DNA of 64,000 bases. It comes from Austropuccinia psidii. Lineage: Eukaryota > Basidiomycota > Pucciniomycetes > Pucciniales > Sphaerophragmiaceae. Below the pieces are notes generated by a model that was given only the letters and a program-made list of their open reading frames with translations, had not been told where the DNA came from and made no database searches. Where the stretch lies: contig JALGQZ010000004.1 of assembly GCA_023105745.1 (NCBI GenBank), positions 68,747,112-68,811,111 of the forward strand, given 5' to 3'. Shown one piece after another: positions 22,601 to 30,462 of the stretch; position 1 is the stretch's first letter, and each line of letters opens with the position of its first letter. The position numbers and the translations under genes are program-made.

Positions 22601-22765
22601 AAATGGCCCAAATGGCTGTTTTTGGCCATTTGGGCTCATAATGCGCATTTGCGCACTTTTGCGCATTTTGCGCATTTTTGCGCATTTGCGCACTTTTTGC
22701 GCATTTTTGCGCACTTTGCGCATTTGCGCATTTTTGCGCATTTTGCGCATTTTTGCGCACTTTGA
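19655..22765 (+). CDS. gag: Element A gag-protease, interrupted by element B
   Basis: An ATG-to-stop frame of 1036 codons, of which the real gag is about 20342-22387. Before that the frame overlaps ORF1; after 22388 it reads into the B LTR. Order by residue: coiled coil about 230-400, capsid-like domain about 446-600 (GEYDHM, WWKQEII), zinc knuckle CHKCGGIGHLANNC at about 645-658 (CX2CX4HX4C), an acidic Glu/Ser linker, then an aspartic protease with Asp-Thr-Gly-Ala at about 770 and LGNDYLSIYG at about 848. Gag packages RNA and the protease matures the polyprotein. The frame at the break (GAG GCA GAA) continues exactly in pol at 32024, so gag-pol was one ORF before B inserted. Confidence 0.85.
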   Translation: MTTRRGSQYSIQSDGAGLRSRIDPSKGKRKGNIPSGTESTQGSALSQRQVPEMPMISEPELELSMSNSNRYKSHSEGSNRNLHEPVQAVLHSIQGQRLGNAASNTPRSDELLAHPEKVPQRGGDSDILQWMESTVIQTSNQKDQGLSCQKEGGNQGRSPSSLYQQASSQPTSPRREEEQEKALEETIFPKLQNPKNPKGCHGQCFQHGQNLDGIQGQGRAKNETTSFPKEITLSKDVVNTLTEIKNSILPLKEVKNSLLSLQEINKNLSSLTKIVVQNKKEIDNIKFIVENNKPKNLIDNTQKLIQGQQELYKYIKDIKDKTLTINYDVSIDNLTEKLNKLSISVEKFEEKTSSHQKLLLDHVEKSDEARMHLKDDIQSEIRLITEKMDKINEANLNMPKLSTPFSHIRSPIKTKEELSNPFITDLSHQDNNQVLMKEAPQLKEWPTFTGEGEYDHMSFIKTIDMLQEDYAIPDKLITARLHSLFEKSAKRWYYGIRQTNGKNTWSWWKQEIITKWANDAWRYKIENAFENSLFDPEKDKPLTWFLKQVERLNALYPEMSQKMVHMKILKKCGGELENALRSRCIEPCSTEEYINALEDIVTRTKIGRTWKRLDIKSPNKPFIKKDKSKESFKPNTSNNNEQRKCHKCGGIGHLANNCLKKAKINEIVETENHNDKEEESDSEKETEESESSESDEINIINAQIKNIDIIYEVLDVNSNLPQVGTSDTNLTNIQDAKMYRTLPARGMGYTAGKSSISIVMVDNQEGKVNLDTGAYCTCVGKSYLKTIVPDWQEKLMPIQGVKFSSASESMKPLGIIDLTLIFPHPSQCVRIKVEFVVMDNCTSNHFILGNDYLSIYGIDISNQKDRYFTIGDNKRQKFGFLNNKKQITVIKNEEKIPEKELFISEQLKEAECHNHGNSLPWIPIWHIKPQSFYGQLAISITSGQYGHVIILWTIMALHLNPAPIAAIYAQLGISGHFPQNQGKWPKWLFLAIWAHNAHLRTFAHFAHFCAFAHFLRIFAHFAHLRIFAHFAHFCAL
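19666..20348 (+). CDS. Element A ORF1 (GWNP-motif protein), with an interrupted stretch
   Basis: After the intron the frame encodes an acidic/basic segment to TGA 19818. Further stops follow to 19850, then it is open to TAA 20346-20348, with ATG at 19902. The 19902-20348 part (148 aa) has NGWNPL and, near its end, YRIPRIQKDAMDNVFNMART, both conserved in E2. The stops between 19818 and 19850 are either mutations or a second intron. A phase-0 candidate is 19782-19880, but its donor GTGCCT is poor. Total length matches the uninterrupted E1 ORF1 (683 versus 695 nt). The frame ends one codon after the heptamer CCCAAAG, from which gag is entered. Probably the Gag N-terminus. Confidence 0.6.
20336..20342 (+). 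promoter_or_regulatory. Candidate -1 frameshift site CCCAAAG
   Basis: In the ORF1 frame this reads C-CCA-AAG, an X-XXY-YYZ heptamer one codon before stop TAA 20346. It is preceded in register by T-TTC-CCA. Slipping -1 moves translation into Glu-Ile-Thr-Leu of the gag frame. Confidence 0.6.
22642..22760 (+). repeat. GCGCA microsatellite-like array in B LTR
   Basis: Thirteen GCGCA units separated by T runs (or A/C plus T) of 2-5 bases. The 3' LTR carries 17 units at 30742-30898, so the array has changed length since insertion. Confidence 0.85.
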
Positions 22766-23460
22766 CGCAAAGTGTCCAAAAGACACTTTCCCGCCTTTTG
22801 GGCCAGGTTTTGGCTCAGAACCCAAAAGTGGCCAAAAACCCCAAAAGGCCCAGAAACACCTTTCCAAGCTCTGAAGCCATCACATCCATCCTTTTCCCCT
22901 CTGCCTTTCCACCTCAAGACCTTTGGACGTAATCTTCTTGCCAATCAACCAATATGCCATAAATGATGTTATACATCATTGTGCATCATTTTTCAACAGC
23001 AATTCAATGGTGGCAATATCAAATAATCTTTTCAACATTCTAACATCTCATCATGTCATCAAGGCACCCAATCATTCAGAGGAATCATCAAGGCTCAAGA
23101 GCAAGTGTTTCAGCGTCAAAGACCAATGACGCCATCAAGCAGTCATTGGTTATTCTCATTCCAAGTATTCCTTCCAAGGGAATACTGTCAATTCATTCTC
23201 AAGTGTATTCAAGAGGCAGTGCCAAAAAGAAGTTGTCAAGTTTCAAAGCTCCACTCAATCCATCTTGGCAACCATATTCATTTCAATACAGTCTGGATCC
23301 ATCAAGACCTGTATTTCATTTTCAATCATGGGAAATTCATTCAACCCAATTCAATTTCAATATTAGCCAGCTGTACCAATTCCCAAAACAATCAATACAG
23401 CCTCAAGGATCAATACAGATCAGTTTTCAGCCTGAAGAACTCAAGCTCCCAACTTTTCAC

Positions 23461-23513
23461 ATATACCGGCTACCCTTTCCACCCTGCGGGGTTTTCCCCA
23501 GTTAATTAATATA
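23461..23513 (+). promoter_or_regulatory. Element B core promoter and self-priming start
   Basis: CATATA at about 23460 lies about 38 bp before CAGTTAATTAATATA (23499-23513). That 15-mer is the exact reverse complement of the sequence two bases inside the 5' LTR (23886-23900). By analogy with Tf1, the RNA 5' end would start here and fold onto the primer site. Confidence 0.6.
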
Positions 23514-23885
23514 TTTTGATTTTATTTTATCTCTATTTTCTTTTCATTTTAGTTAAGCAAATACTGATATTATTAAGTCAGTCATTTAGCACCTTTCTCT
23601 TTTCTCTTTCTTCGCCTGTCAATGGATATTTGGTGGTCATATCCTTACTAATTCCATTATTCATTTTTGGCAGGTTGAAACAGTGATTAAGGACTTACTT
23701 GGTTGGCTCTTTGGCCATTTGGCTTCCCTTTCCTCTTTTGCATCTCATCTTGTACCTGCATATCTTTTAGAGGAAGTCATTCTTACTATTTTTATTCTTT
23801 ATTCTTTTGGAGTCTTCCAAGTGAGTTCCCTGATTGCTGAGTGCCAGGCCACTCTTGTATTTCTGTCCAAGAGCCCCTGTGACAT

Positions 23886-23900
23886 TATATTAATTAACTG
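23886..23900 (+). promoter_or_regulatory. Element B primer-binding site (self-priming type)
   Basis: TATATTAATTAACTG has no TGG start expected of a tRNA primer site, but it pairs perfectly over 15 nt with 23499-23513 in the LTR. In the 3' LTR the partner has one mismatch (TTAATG instead of TTAATT). Confidence 0.65.
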
Positions 23901-24598
23901 ATAATTTCTTTTTCATTCTGTTCATTCTTTCTTTATAATTTCATTCACTCATTTCATCGAAATTATGATTCTTTTATGCTTATGAACTTAATGATTTATC
24001 GTCACCTCTCAATTTTCTTTCACTCATTCTTCATTTTGAAAATTGAAGGCTGACCCATTTTCTTATTTTTGTTATTCTTTTTTTTAAATATTTTCAAATC
24101 ATCAAATTTTCATTCTCATTCATAATTCAGGCGTCATCTTAATTTTCTTTGATTTTCAAATTTTTCATCAAGATATTCAGACACATTATTCACATCAAGA
24201 TTCATAATTGATTTTTTCTTCAAGAATTTTGATTTTTAAAGAATAATTCACTTGATTTTGATTGATTGATTGATTTGACATATTTGATTTTGAACTCAAG
24301 AAAATTGATTGACCTGAAGATTTCATTGATTTTGCTGATTTTTCACATCAAGAATTTTGACATCAATTGATTTTTCTTCAAGATTTTCATTTGATTGATT
24401 GATTCTGCAAGATTTTTATTTTGATTGATTTGATTGATTTGATTTTGACTTCAAGACTTCATTTGATTTTGATTTATTGACGTACTTGAAGATTTTCATT
24501 TTGATTCATTGATTTTCCTCAAGATTTGATTGTTGACTCTTTTCACTTCAAGCAAATTTTGATTTTTAATTCATTTATTTCCTTTTATTCCTGATATC
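23901..24598 (+). other. Element B leader
   Basis: About 700 nt without a gene. It is T-rich, with reiterated TTGATT/CAAGATTT words from about 24150 to 24570; nothing else recognised. Confidence 0.6.
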
Positions 24599-25936
24599 AT
24601 GCCTGTTCAACACTCACCTCCGGCAAGACAGACGAGATCTCAGGCCAGAGCTGAAGCTGTTCTCACTCCAACTCCAAGAGCTCCTCTAGATGGCACCCCA
24701 GCAGTTCCTCAACTGAGGGCCCAATTAGATAGAGGACCCCGCATGGAAGGAGCAGCACCATCCAGGAAGGAAGGAAGAGGGCCAAGGAGATCATGTTCAT
24801 TCTCAGGAGTAGTTGGCGGATTTCCAGGAACTTCAAGGACTATTTTCAAAGGTCCAGGTGAAGATGGTGAAGAGGAGGAGGAGAATTCTGTGGAAGAGGA
24901 AGAGTCTGATGGTACTGAAGGTGTCCCTGCTCCGGTGGAGGCATCCCAAGGTACTGGAGGGCCAACTCTAGCCCAGTCTAATCAGCCTGTCTCTCATCAG
25001 TCTGAACCATCTTTATTGGCCATCAAGCAGAAAATGACTCAGATTATGGCCAATCTTCAAGCAGCTTCATCTTCTGAAGCATCAAGACCACCAGCCTTCA
25101 AGACTCCATCTATGAAGGCACCAGAATGCTTTGATGGGACTAAGCCCTTCAAAGTTAGAAGTTTCATTCAGTCTTGTCAATTGATATTTCATAATGATCC
25201 GGCAAACTTTGCTCAAGACAGAAAGAAGGTCCTTTATGCCACTTCATTTCTCATTGGCAGGGCTGCAAAATGGATTGAGCCTCATCTTTCCAATCTCACC
25301 AATCAAGATTCAAATTATCTTCTCAATTCTTGGCCATTATTTGAATCCCAACTCTTCACTTTATTTGGGGACCCAAATGAAGTTAGAAAAGCTGAAGCAG
25401 AGTTGGATGGCCTTAGAATGAAAGAAGGTGGCCATGTTTCACTATATATAGCCGATTTCAGGAGTTTGGTTTCAAGAATCGGGGATTGGGGTGAAAGAGC
25501 TCTCATCCATCATTTCAGGAAGGGATTGCCATCCAGGATTTTGGATCAATTGGCCTCCCATCCTTCAAGAATTGACTCTCTTCAAGACTTAATGGACATT
25601 ACCCTGGAACTTGATACCAGGTACCATGAGAGGCAAAATGAAAAGAGTCATCATCAAGAGAAGAAGCCAGAAGCCTCAAAGTCAAGTTCTTCTCATCCTC
25701 AAAATTCTTCAAGTTCAAGTCATAAGAAGAAGAAGAATTTTCAGAAGAGGGACAAGCCCCATTCTTCTTTGTTGAATAAAGATTTCAAGCTCATGAACTC
25801 TGAAAAAGAAAGAAGAATCAAGGAGGGTCTTTGTACCTATTGTGGTGGGAAGCATAGTCTTGAGTCTTGTTTCAAAAGGCCTCAAAACAAGCTTACCCAA
25901 CCGTCAGGCAAATTTCCCAGCCAGGGAAAAGCCTGA
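24599..25936 (+). CDS. gag: Element B Gag
   Basis: 445 aa from ATG 24599. The order is a basic/proline-rich N-terminus, an acidic Glu run at about 92-106, then a Retrotrans_gag-like capsid domain at about 175-345 (WIEPHL, SWPLFESQLFTLFGD, GLPSRILDQLA). A Ser/His/Lys-rich linker follows, then a nucleocapsid knuckle CTYCGGKHSLESC at about 412-424. Its spacing is CX2CX3HX4C, one residue shorter than the usual CX2CX4HX4C. The protein forms the particle and binds RNA. It ends at TGA 25934, one codon after GGGAAAA, and pol lies in the -1 frame. Confidence 0.93.
   Translation: MPVQHSPPARQTRSQARAEAVLTPTPRAPLDGTPAVPQLRAQLDRGPRMEGAAPSRKEGRGPRRSCSFSGVVGGFPGTSRTIFKGPGEDGEEEEENSVEEEESDGTEGVPAPVEASQGTGGPTLAQSNQPVSHQSEPSLLAIKQKMTQIMANLQAASSSEASRPPAFKTPSMKAPECFDGTKPFKVRSFIQSCQLIFHNDPANFAQDRKKVLYATSFLIGRAAKWIEPHLSNLTNQDSNYLLNSWPLFESQLFTLFGDPNEVRKAEAELDGLRMKEGGHVSLYIADFRSLVSRIGDWGERALIHHFRKGLPSRILDQLASHPSRIDSLQDLMDITLELDTRYHERQNEKSHHQEKKPEASKSSSSHPQNSSSSSHKKKKNFQKRDKPHSSLLNKDFKLMNSEKERRIKEGLCTYCGGKHSLESCFKRPQNKLTQPSGKFPSQGKA
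25924..25930 (+). promoter_or_regulatory. Candidate -1 frameshift site GGGAAAA
   Basis: In gag phase it reads G-GGA-AAA, then GCC and stop TGA. This is a standard X-XXY-YYZ heptamer. Slipping -1 gives Ser-Leu-Ser-Glu-Asp, the start of the pol frame, which has no ATG in the overlap. Confidence 0.75.
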
Positions 25937-28900
25937 GTGAAGATCATGTTGTGTTCAATGGTCTTCACAGTTTTCCATCCAGAGCACAATTGTGCATTCT
26001 GAATACTGGTGTCAAAAATTCTCTTAAAAATTTTGTTTTTTCTTCTCTCTCTGATATGTTTTACAGTATTCTCATTGATTCTGGTGCTACCAACTCATTT
26101 ATTGCAAAGCAGTTTGTTCACAAGTATTCTTTGACCATGTCAGAACTCCCGGAGAAGATTCCCCTTATTATTCTTGACTCCTCTGAGTCTCCTTCTTTAT
26201 TTGTGACTCACCATACTAAATATATGGTTGAGCTCCCTTCCTTCCCAAGCTTTGAATGGGACTTTTTAGTCATTGATACTCCCAAGGGAGAAGACCTCAT
26301 ATTGGGCTTTGACTTTCTTAATCATTTTAATCCATTTATTGATTGGAGGCAAGGATTGATCACCTTTAATTCTGATCATAAGGACTATAATGATCCTTCA
26401 ATTTCTTTCAGTAATGACTTTTCTTCTGCCAAATCATGTGCAGCTCTGGTTGGTGATTCTAGAACACCATCTTTTCCGTCTTCTGTCCATATTCCTTCCC
26501 TTAATTCCCATCAGTCATTACTATCATCTAGAGATGAAGTCTTCAAAGAGATTCAAGATGTTGGAGAAGATAGTTCTGTATCTTCACTTCATCTCTTCTT
26601 TGGGAATATGGACCTTCCTCCTTCATCTTATCATGACTCCCTGGAGGAGTTGTGGGATGAAGAGGAAGAGCCAGAAGAAATAGAAACCGTGATGAAGGTT
26701 GTTCCTTCTGATTATCACCAATACTTGGATGTATTTTCCAAGGTGAAAGCAGAGAAACTTCCTCCTCACCACGCCTGTGATCATCATATCGAGCTGGAGG
26801 GGTCTCTACCTCCAGTTGGGGTGATCTACTCTTTATCAAACCAAGAGTCAGATACACTCAGGGCCTACATTTCAGAGAATGTAGAGAAAGGTTTCATCCG
26901 GCCAAGATCCTCTTCTACAGGAGCACCTGTTCTTTTTGTCAAAAAGAAAGATGGTGGCCTCCGTTTGTGTGTTGATTACAGCAAGCTCAATGCTGTTACT
27001 AGGAAGAACAAGTATCCTGTTCCTCCTATGAATCAGCTTCTCACTGTTTTCAATGGTTCTTCTATCTTCTCCAAGATTGATTTGCGTGGTGCATATAACC
27101 TGCTCAGAATCAAGGAAGGTGATGAACACTTGACTTGTTTTAGAACCAAATATGGTAGTTATGAGTACTTGGTTATGCCATTTGGGCTTACCAATGCTCC
27201 TGCTTCTTTTCAAAATCTCGTCAATGATATTTTCTATGATCTTCTTGATGTTTATGTTGTGGTTTATTTGGATGACATTATGGTCTTTTCCAAATCTGAG
27301 GAAGAACATGTCACTCATGTGTCCACTGTTCTTTCCAGACTCAGAGCCAATAACCTCTTTGCTAAGGCGTCCAAATGCCTATTCCATGTTTCTAGTGTGG
27401 AATATTTAGGTTATGTAGTTTCTTCTGAAGGCCTCAAGATGGACCAAGCAAAAGTCCAGCAAATTCTCAATTGGCCACCTCCAAGAAACCTCAAGGCTCT
27501 TCAATCATTCCTTGGCTTTGCCAATTTTTACCGCCGTTTCATCAAGAATTATTCAAAGAAGATTAGTTCACTCACTAGTTTCCTCAAGAAAGATTCCCGT
27601 TTTCCCCTCAATGAGGAAGCTCTTAGACAGTTTCATCAACTCAAAGAGGCATTCACCACTGCTCCAATCCTTTCTCACTTCAATCCTTCTCTACCCACCA
27701 TTGTAGAGACCAATGCATCAGATTATGCCTTGGGTGCTGTACTGAGTCAGGTCTCTGACTCAGGAAAACATCCCATTGCATTTGATAGCCGCAAGCTTCT
27801 CCCAGCTGAGCTCAATTATGAGATTCATGACAAGGAACTCCTTGGCATAGTCTGGGCTCTCAAGCGCTGGAGAGCTTTTCTTCTTTCTATTTCTTCCCCT
27901 TTTGAAGTTCTCACCGATCATTCATCTCTTCAATATTTTATGTCTTCCAAGATTCTCACTTGCCGTCAAGCCCGCTGGGCTGAATTTTTATCTGAATTCC
28001 ATTTCTCAATCACTTACCGCCCTGGCCGCTTGGCCACCCTTCCAGATGCCTTTTCACGCCGGGACGACGTTTACCCAGAGAGGGGGGAGGATTTCATCAG
28101 CAAGAATCCAATGAACTATCAGAAGATAATCAAGCAAGATGAAATTCAAGATTCAAAGTTTTTTGCAGTCAAGGTGGATTCATTTTCAAATTTGATTGAT
28201 TCAATTCAGAAGGCAGTGTGGCAAGATTCTCAATATAGAAGTGTCCTTGAAGATTTGGGTAAAGGTAAATCTGTCCAAGATTATTCTCTTGATTCCTCTT
28301 CCAAACTTCTCCTTTTCAAAGATCGGGTGGTGGTCCCAAATGACCCCACAATTCAACTCAATGTACTTCAAAATCGGCATGACTCTCCTCTAGCTGGACA
28401 CCCTGGCCAAGAGAAGACTCTCAAGCTTGTCAAGCGGGATTTCCACTGGTCCGGCATGACTCAATTTATCAAGGATTATGTATCATCCTGTCAACAGTGT
28501 TCAAGAAACAAAAATATTCATCACAAGAAGTTTGGACTCCTCAAGCCTCTTCCAATTCCAAGTGGTCCTTGGATTTGTCTTTCAATGGATTTCATCACTC
28601 AATTGCCACTGTCCAATTCCTTTGATTCAATTTTAGTCATAGTGGACAGATTCTCAAAAATGGCGGTTTTTATTCCAACAATAGCTTCAATCACTTCATT
28701 AGATTTGGCCCATTTATTCATCAAGAATATTTTCTCAAAGCATGGCCTTCCTTCAAGCATTGTTAGTGATCGAGGTTCTCTTTTTGTTTCTTCCTTTTGG
28801 ACCAACCTTTGTCAGCAACTCAAGATTTCAAGAGACTTGTCAACTGCTTACCATCCAGAAACTGATGGACAGACAGAGAGGGTAAATCAGATACTAGAAC

Positions 28901-29652
28901 AGTACCTTCGGATGTATGTCAGTTATCATCAAGATGATTGGAACACCTGGCTCCCTCTGGCTGAATTTGCCTACAATAACTCTGACCACTCTTCAACAAA
29001 GCAATCACCGTTTTTCACTGTTTATGGAAGAGATCCTCATTTTGACTCAGTTCACATCACTCAAGACACTCCGGCTGGAAAGTTATCAACAAAAATCCAA
29101 TCAGTACAGCCAGATGTCAAGAGAGAACTTGAAGTTGCCATAAACAGGTTTAAGAGGTATGCAGATAAAAGTAGAGCAAGTCCACCTGTTTTCAATCCCG
29201 GTGACATGGTATGGCTTTCTTCCAAGAACATCAAATCAACCAGACCCACCAAAAAGCTGTCTGAAAGATGGCTGGGTCCTTTTCCAATCTTGAAGAAAAT
29301 CAGCACTCATGCCTACCACCTCAAGCTTCCATCTCAATGGAAATCCATCCACCCAGTTTTCCATATTTCCCTTTTGGAACCAGTCAAGACGTCAACAATC
29401 CCAAATAGGCATCAAGAGCCTCCTCCTCCAATCACCATTGAAGAAGAAGAGGAATGGGAAGTCTCTCAAATACTGGACTCAAAGCTCAAGAGAGGAAAAT
29501 TATGGTATCTGGTGGAATGGAAAGGTTTCAGTCAAGACCCAGAAAGATCCACTTGGGAACCAACCGAAAACCTCAAGAATTGTCCTGAACTTGTCAAAGA
29601 TTTTCATTCATTATATCCTGACAAGCCTGGGCCGAATTCTTCAAAAGCTTGA
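25930..29652 (+). CDS. pol: Element B Pol: protease-RT-RNaseH-integrase-chromodomain
   Basis: The frame is open from 25867 (TTG, not ATG) to TGA 29650, about 1240 aa after the slip site. Visible order: retropepsin LIDSGATNSF (about residue 67 of the frame), RT with VDYSKLNAVT, MPFGLTNAP and the catalytic YLDD at about 466, RNase H (LTDHSSLQYF), integrase zinc finger (His-His-Cys-Cys ending SCQQC), and a DDE core (SMDF, SDRG, AYHPETDGQTERVNQ). A GPF/Y-like WLGPF follows, then a C-terminal chromodomain (EEWEVSQILDSK, WYLVEWKGF, STWEP). It copies RNA to DNA and integrates it; the chromodomain probably targets modified histone H3. No internal stop, so it may be functional. Confidence 0.95.
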   Translation, partial: SLSEDHVVFNGLHSFPSRAQLCILNTGVKNSLKNFVFSSLSDMFYSILIDSGATNSFIAKQFVHKYSLTMSELPEKIPLIILDSSESPSLFVTHHTKYMVELPSFPSFEWDFLVIDTPKGEDLILGFDFLNHFNPFIDWRQGLITFNSDHKDYNDPSISFSNDFSSAKSCAALVGDSRTPSFPSSVHIPSLNSHQSLLSSRDEVFKEIQDVGEDSSVSSLHLFFGNMDLPPSSYHDSLEELWDEEEEPEEIETVMKVVPSDYHQYLDVFSKVKAEKLPPHHACDHHIELEGSLPPVGVIYSLSNQESDTLRAYISENVEKGFIRPRSSSTGAPVLFVKKKDGGLRLCVDYSKLNAVTRKNKYPVPPMNQLLTVFNGSSIFSKIDLRGAYNLLRIKEGDEHLTCFRTKYGSYEYLVMPFGLTNAPASFQNLVNDIFYDLLDVYVVVYLDDIMVFSKSEEEHVTHVSTVLSRLRANNLFAKASKCLFHVSSVEYLGYVVSSEGLKMDQAKVQQILNWPPPRNLKALQSFLGFANFYRRFIKNYSKKISSLTSFLKKDSRFPLNEEALRQFHQLKEAFTTAPILSHFNPSLPTIVETNASDYALGAVLSQVSDSGKHPIAFDSRKLLPAELNYEIHDKELLGIVWALKRWRAFLLSISSPFEVLTDHSSLQYFMSSKILTCRQARWAEFLSEFHFSITYRPGRLATLPDAFSRRDDVYPERGEDFISKNPMNYQKIIKQDEIQDSKFFAVKVDSFSNLIDSIQKAVWQDSQYRSVLEDLGKGKSVQDYSLDSSSKLLLFKDRVVVPNDPTIQLNVLQNRHDSPLAGHPGQEKTLKLVKRDFHWSGMTQFIKDYVSSCQQCSRNKNIHHKKFGLLKPLPIPSGPWICLSMDFITQLPLSNSFDSILVIVDRFSKMAVFIPTIASITSLDLAHLFIKNIFSKHGLPSSIVSDRGSLFVSSFWTNLCQQLKISRDLSTAYHPETDGQTERVNQILEQYLRMYVSYHQDDWNTWLPLAEFAYNNSDHSSTKQSPFFTVYGRDPHFDSVHITQDTPAGKLSTKIQSVQPDVKRELEVAINRFKRYADKSRASPPVFNPGDMVWLSSKNIKSTRPTKKLSERWLGPFPILKKISTHAYHLKLPSQWKSIHPVFHISLLEPVKTSTIPNRHQEPPPPITIEEEEEWEVSQILDSKLKRGKLWYLVEWKGFSQDPERSTWEPTENLKNCPELVKDFHSLYPDKPGPNSSKA

Positions 29653-29661
29653 TTCATTATG

Positions 29662-30041
29662 GTTCTTGGTGGGGAGAGGAATTACCAAAAGTAAGTCCCA
29701 CTCCTGGTATGCACCTTTAGGGGTATTCTACTCTGTTTTGTTGTAAGCATCACCTTGGCCACTCTGTGAGCACTTTGCAATTTTGGACACAGATCTATGG
29801 CACGGCTTTCAACTTCATTTCCAATCCTATGGCCATTCTCACTTGGGAAAATGGGCCATTCACTTTTCAATTCATTTCCAAGACTTCAAAATTCAAATTC
29901 ATTCCTTCAACATTTTTGTTTTATTTTTATGGCACTGGTGGGAGTGGTAACTACCAAAAGTAAGTTCCTCTCCTGGTGTGCACTTCCCTGAGGGGTCTAC
30001 AATCTTGTCAAAAACATCACCTTGGCCACTTTGTGAGCACC
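29662..30041 (+). repeat. Two imperfect ~110-bp direct repeats in the B 3' untranslated region
   Basis: 29662-29773 and 29931-30041 share ACCAAAAGTAAGT, CTCCTGGT, TGCAC and CATCACCTTGGCCACT..TGTGAGCAC in order. The rest to 30447 is T-rich with no ORF. Confidence 0.7.
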
Positions 30042-30447
30042 TGGCATCAATTTTATCTTTCCAGGTCCTTGGCCAATTTCAAAATCAGTTATCAACCTCC
30101 GTGATGAAGATTGGAACCTCCTCAAGATTCAATTCATTTTTCTTTTTTCTTTTCCTTTTCTTTTCTTATTTTCAGTTTCATTCTTTATTTCTATTTTAAT
30201 TTTATTTTAAATTTCCTTTTATCACGTCAATTATCACGTCAAAAATTTTCATTCATTTCCAAATTAAATTCAAATCATGAAGCCAATGTCAAAAGAAGAT
30301 CAAGCAAGTCCTGCGTCAAATGTCAAATTCTTAATATCAGTTTTCAAATTTTTTACATTAATTAGTCCTCTTGAATCACTCTCTGAAAATCTTTCCAATA
30401 GCCTCAACAGGCTTCACCTTGTATTGGTGCTCAGGAGCTCACCATTC

Positions 30448-30462
30448 CAAGGTGGGGGGTAC
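30448..30462 (+). promoter_or_regulatory. Element B polypurine tract
   Basis: CCAAGGTGGGGGGTAC ends directly at the LTR TGTCAC, as expected of the plus-strand primer. Confidence 0.65.

Larger units (their letters stand above)
22388..23884 (+). repeat. Element B 5' LTR (1497 bp)
   Basis: Terminal TGTCAC / GTGACA inverted repeats. It holds the GCGCA array, the hairpin AAAGTGTC-CAAAA-GACACTTT (22769-22789), a TATA-like site at 23461 and the putative R start at 23499. The many ORFs over it are chance frames. Confidence 0.95.

Noticed and set aside
22387..23509. Many overlapping ORFs in B LTRs on both strands (also 30277-31824)
   Set aside because: They read the GCGCA array and U3/R sequence, differ between the two LTRs and have no domains.
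26872..27318. 148-codon minus-strand ORF inside B pol (and similar antisense ORFs in A and D pol)
   Set aside because: Antisense shadow of the RT-coding frame; the plus-strand product is clearly the real one.
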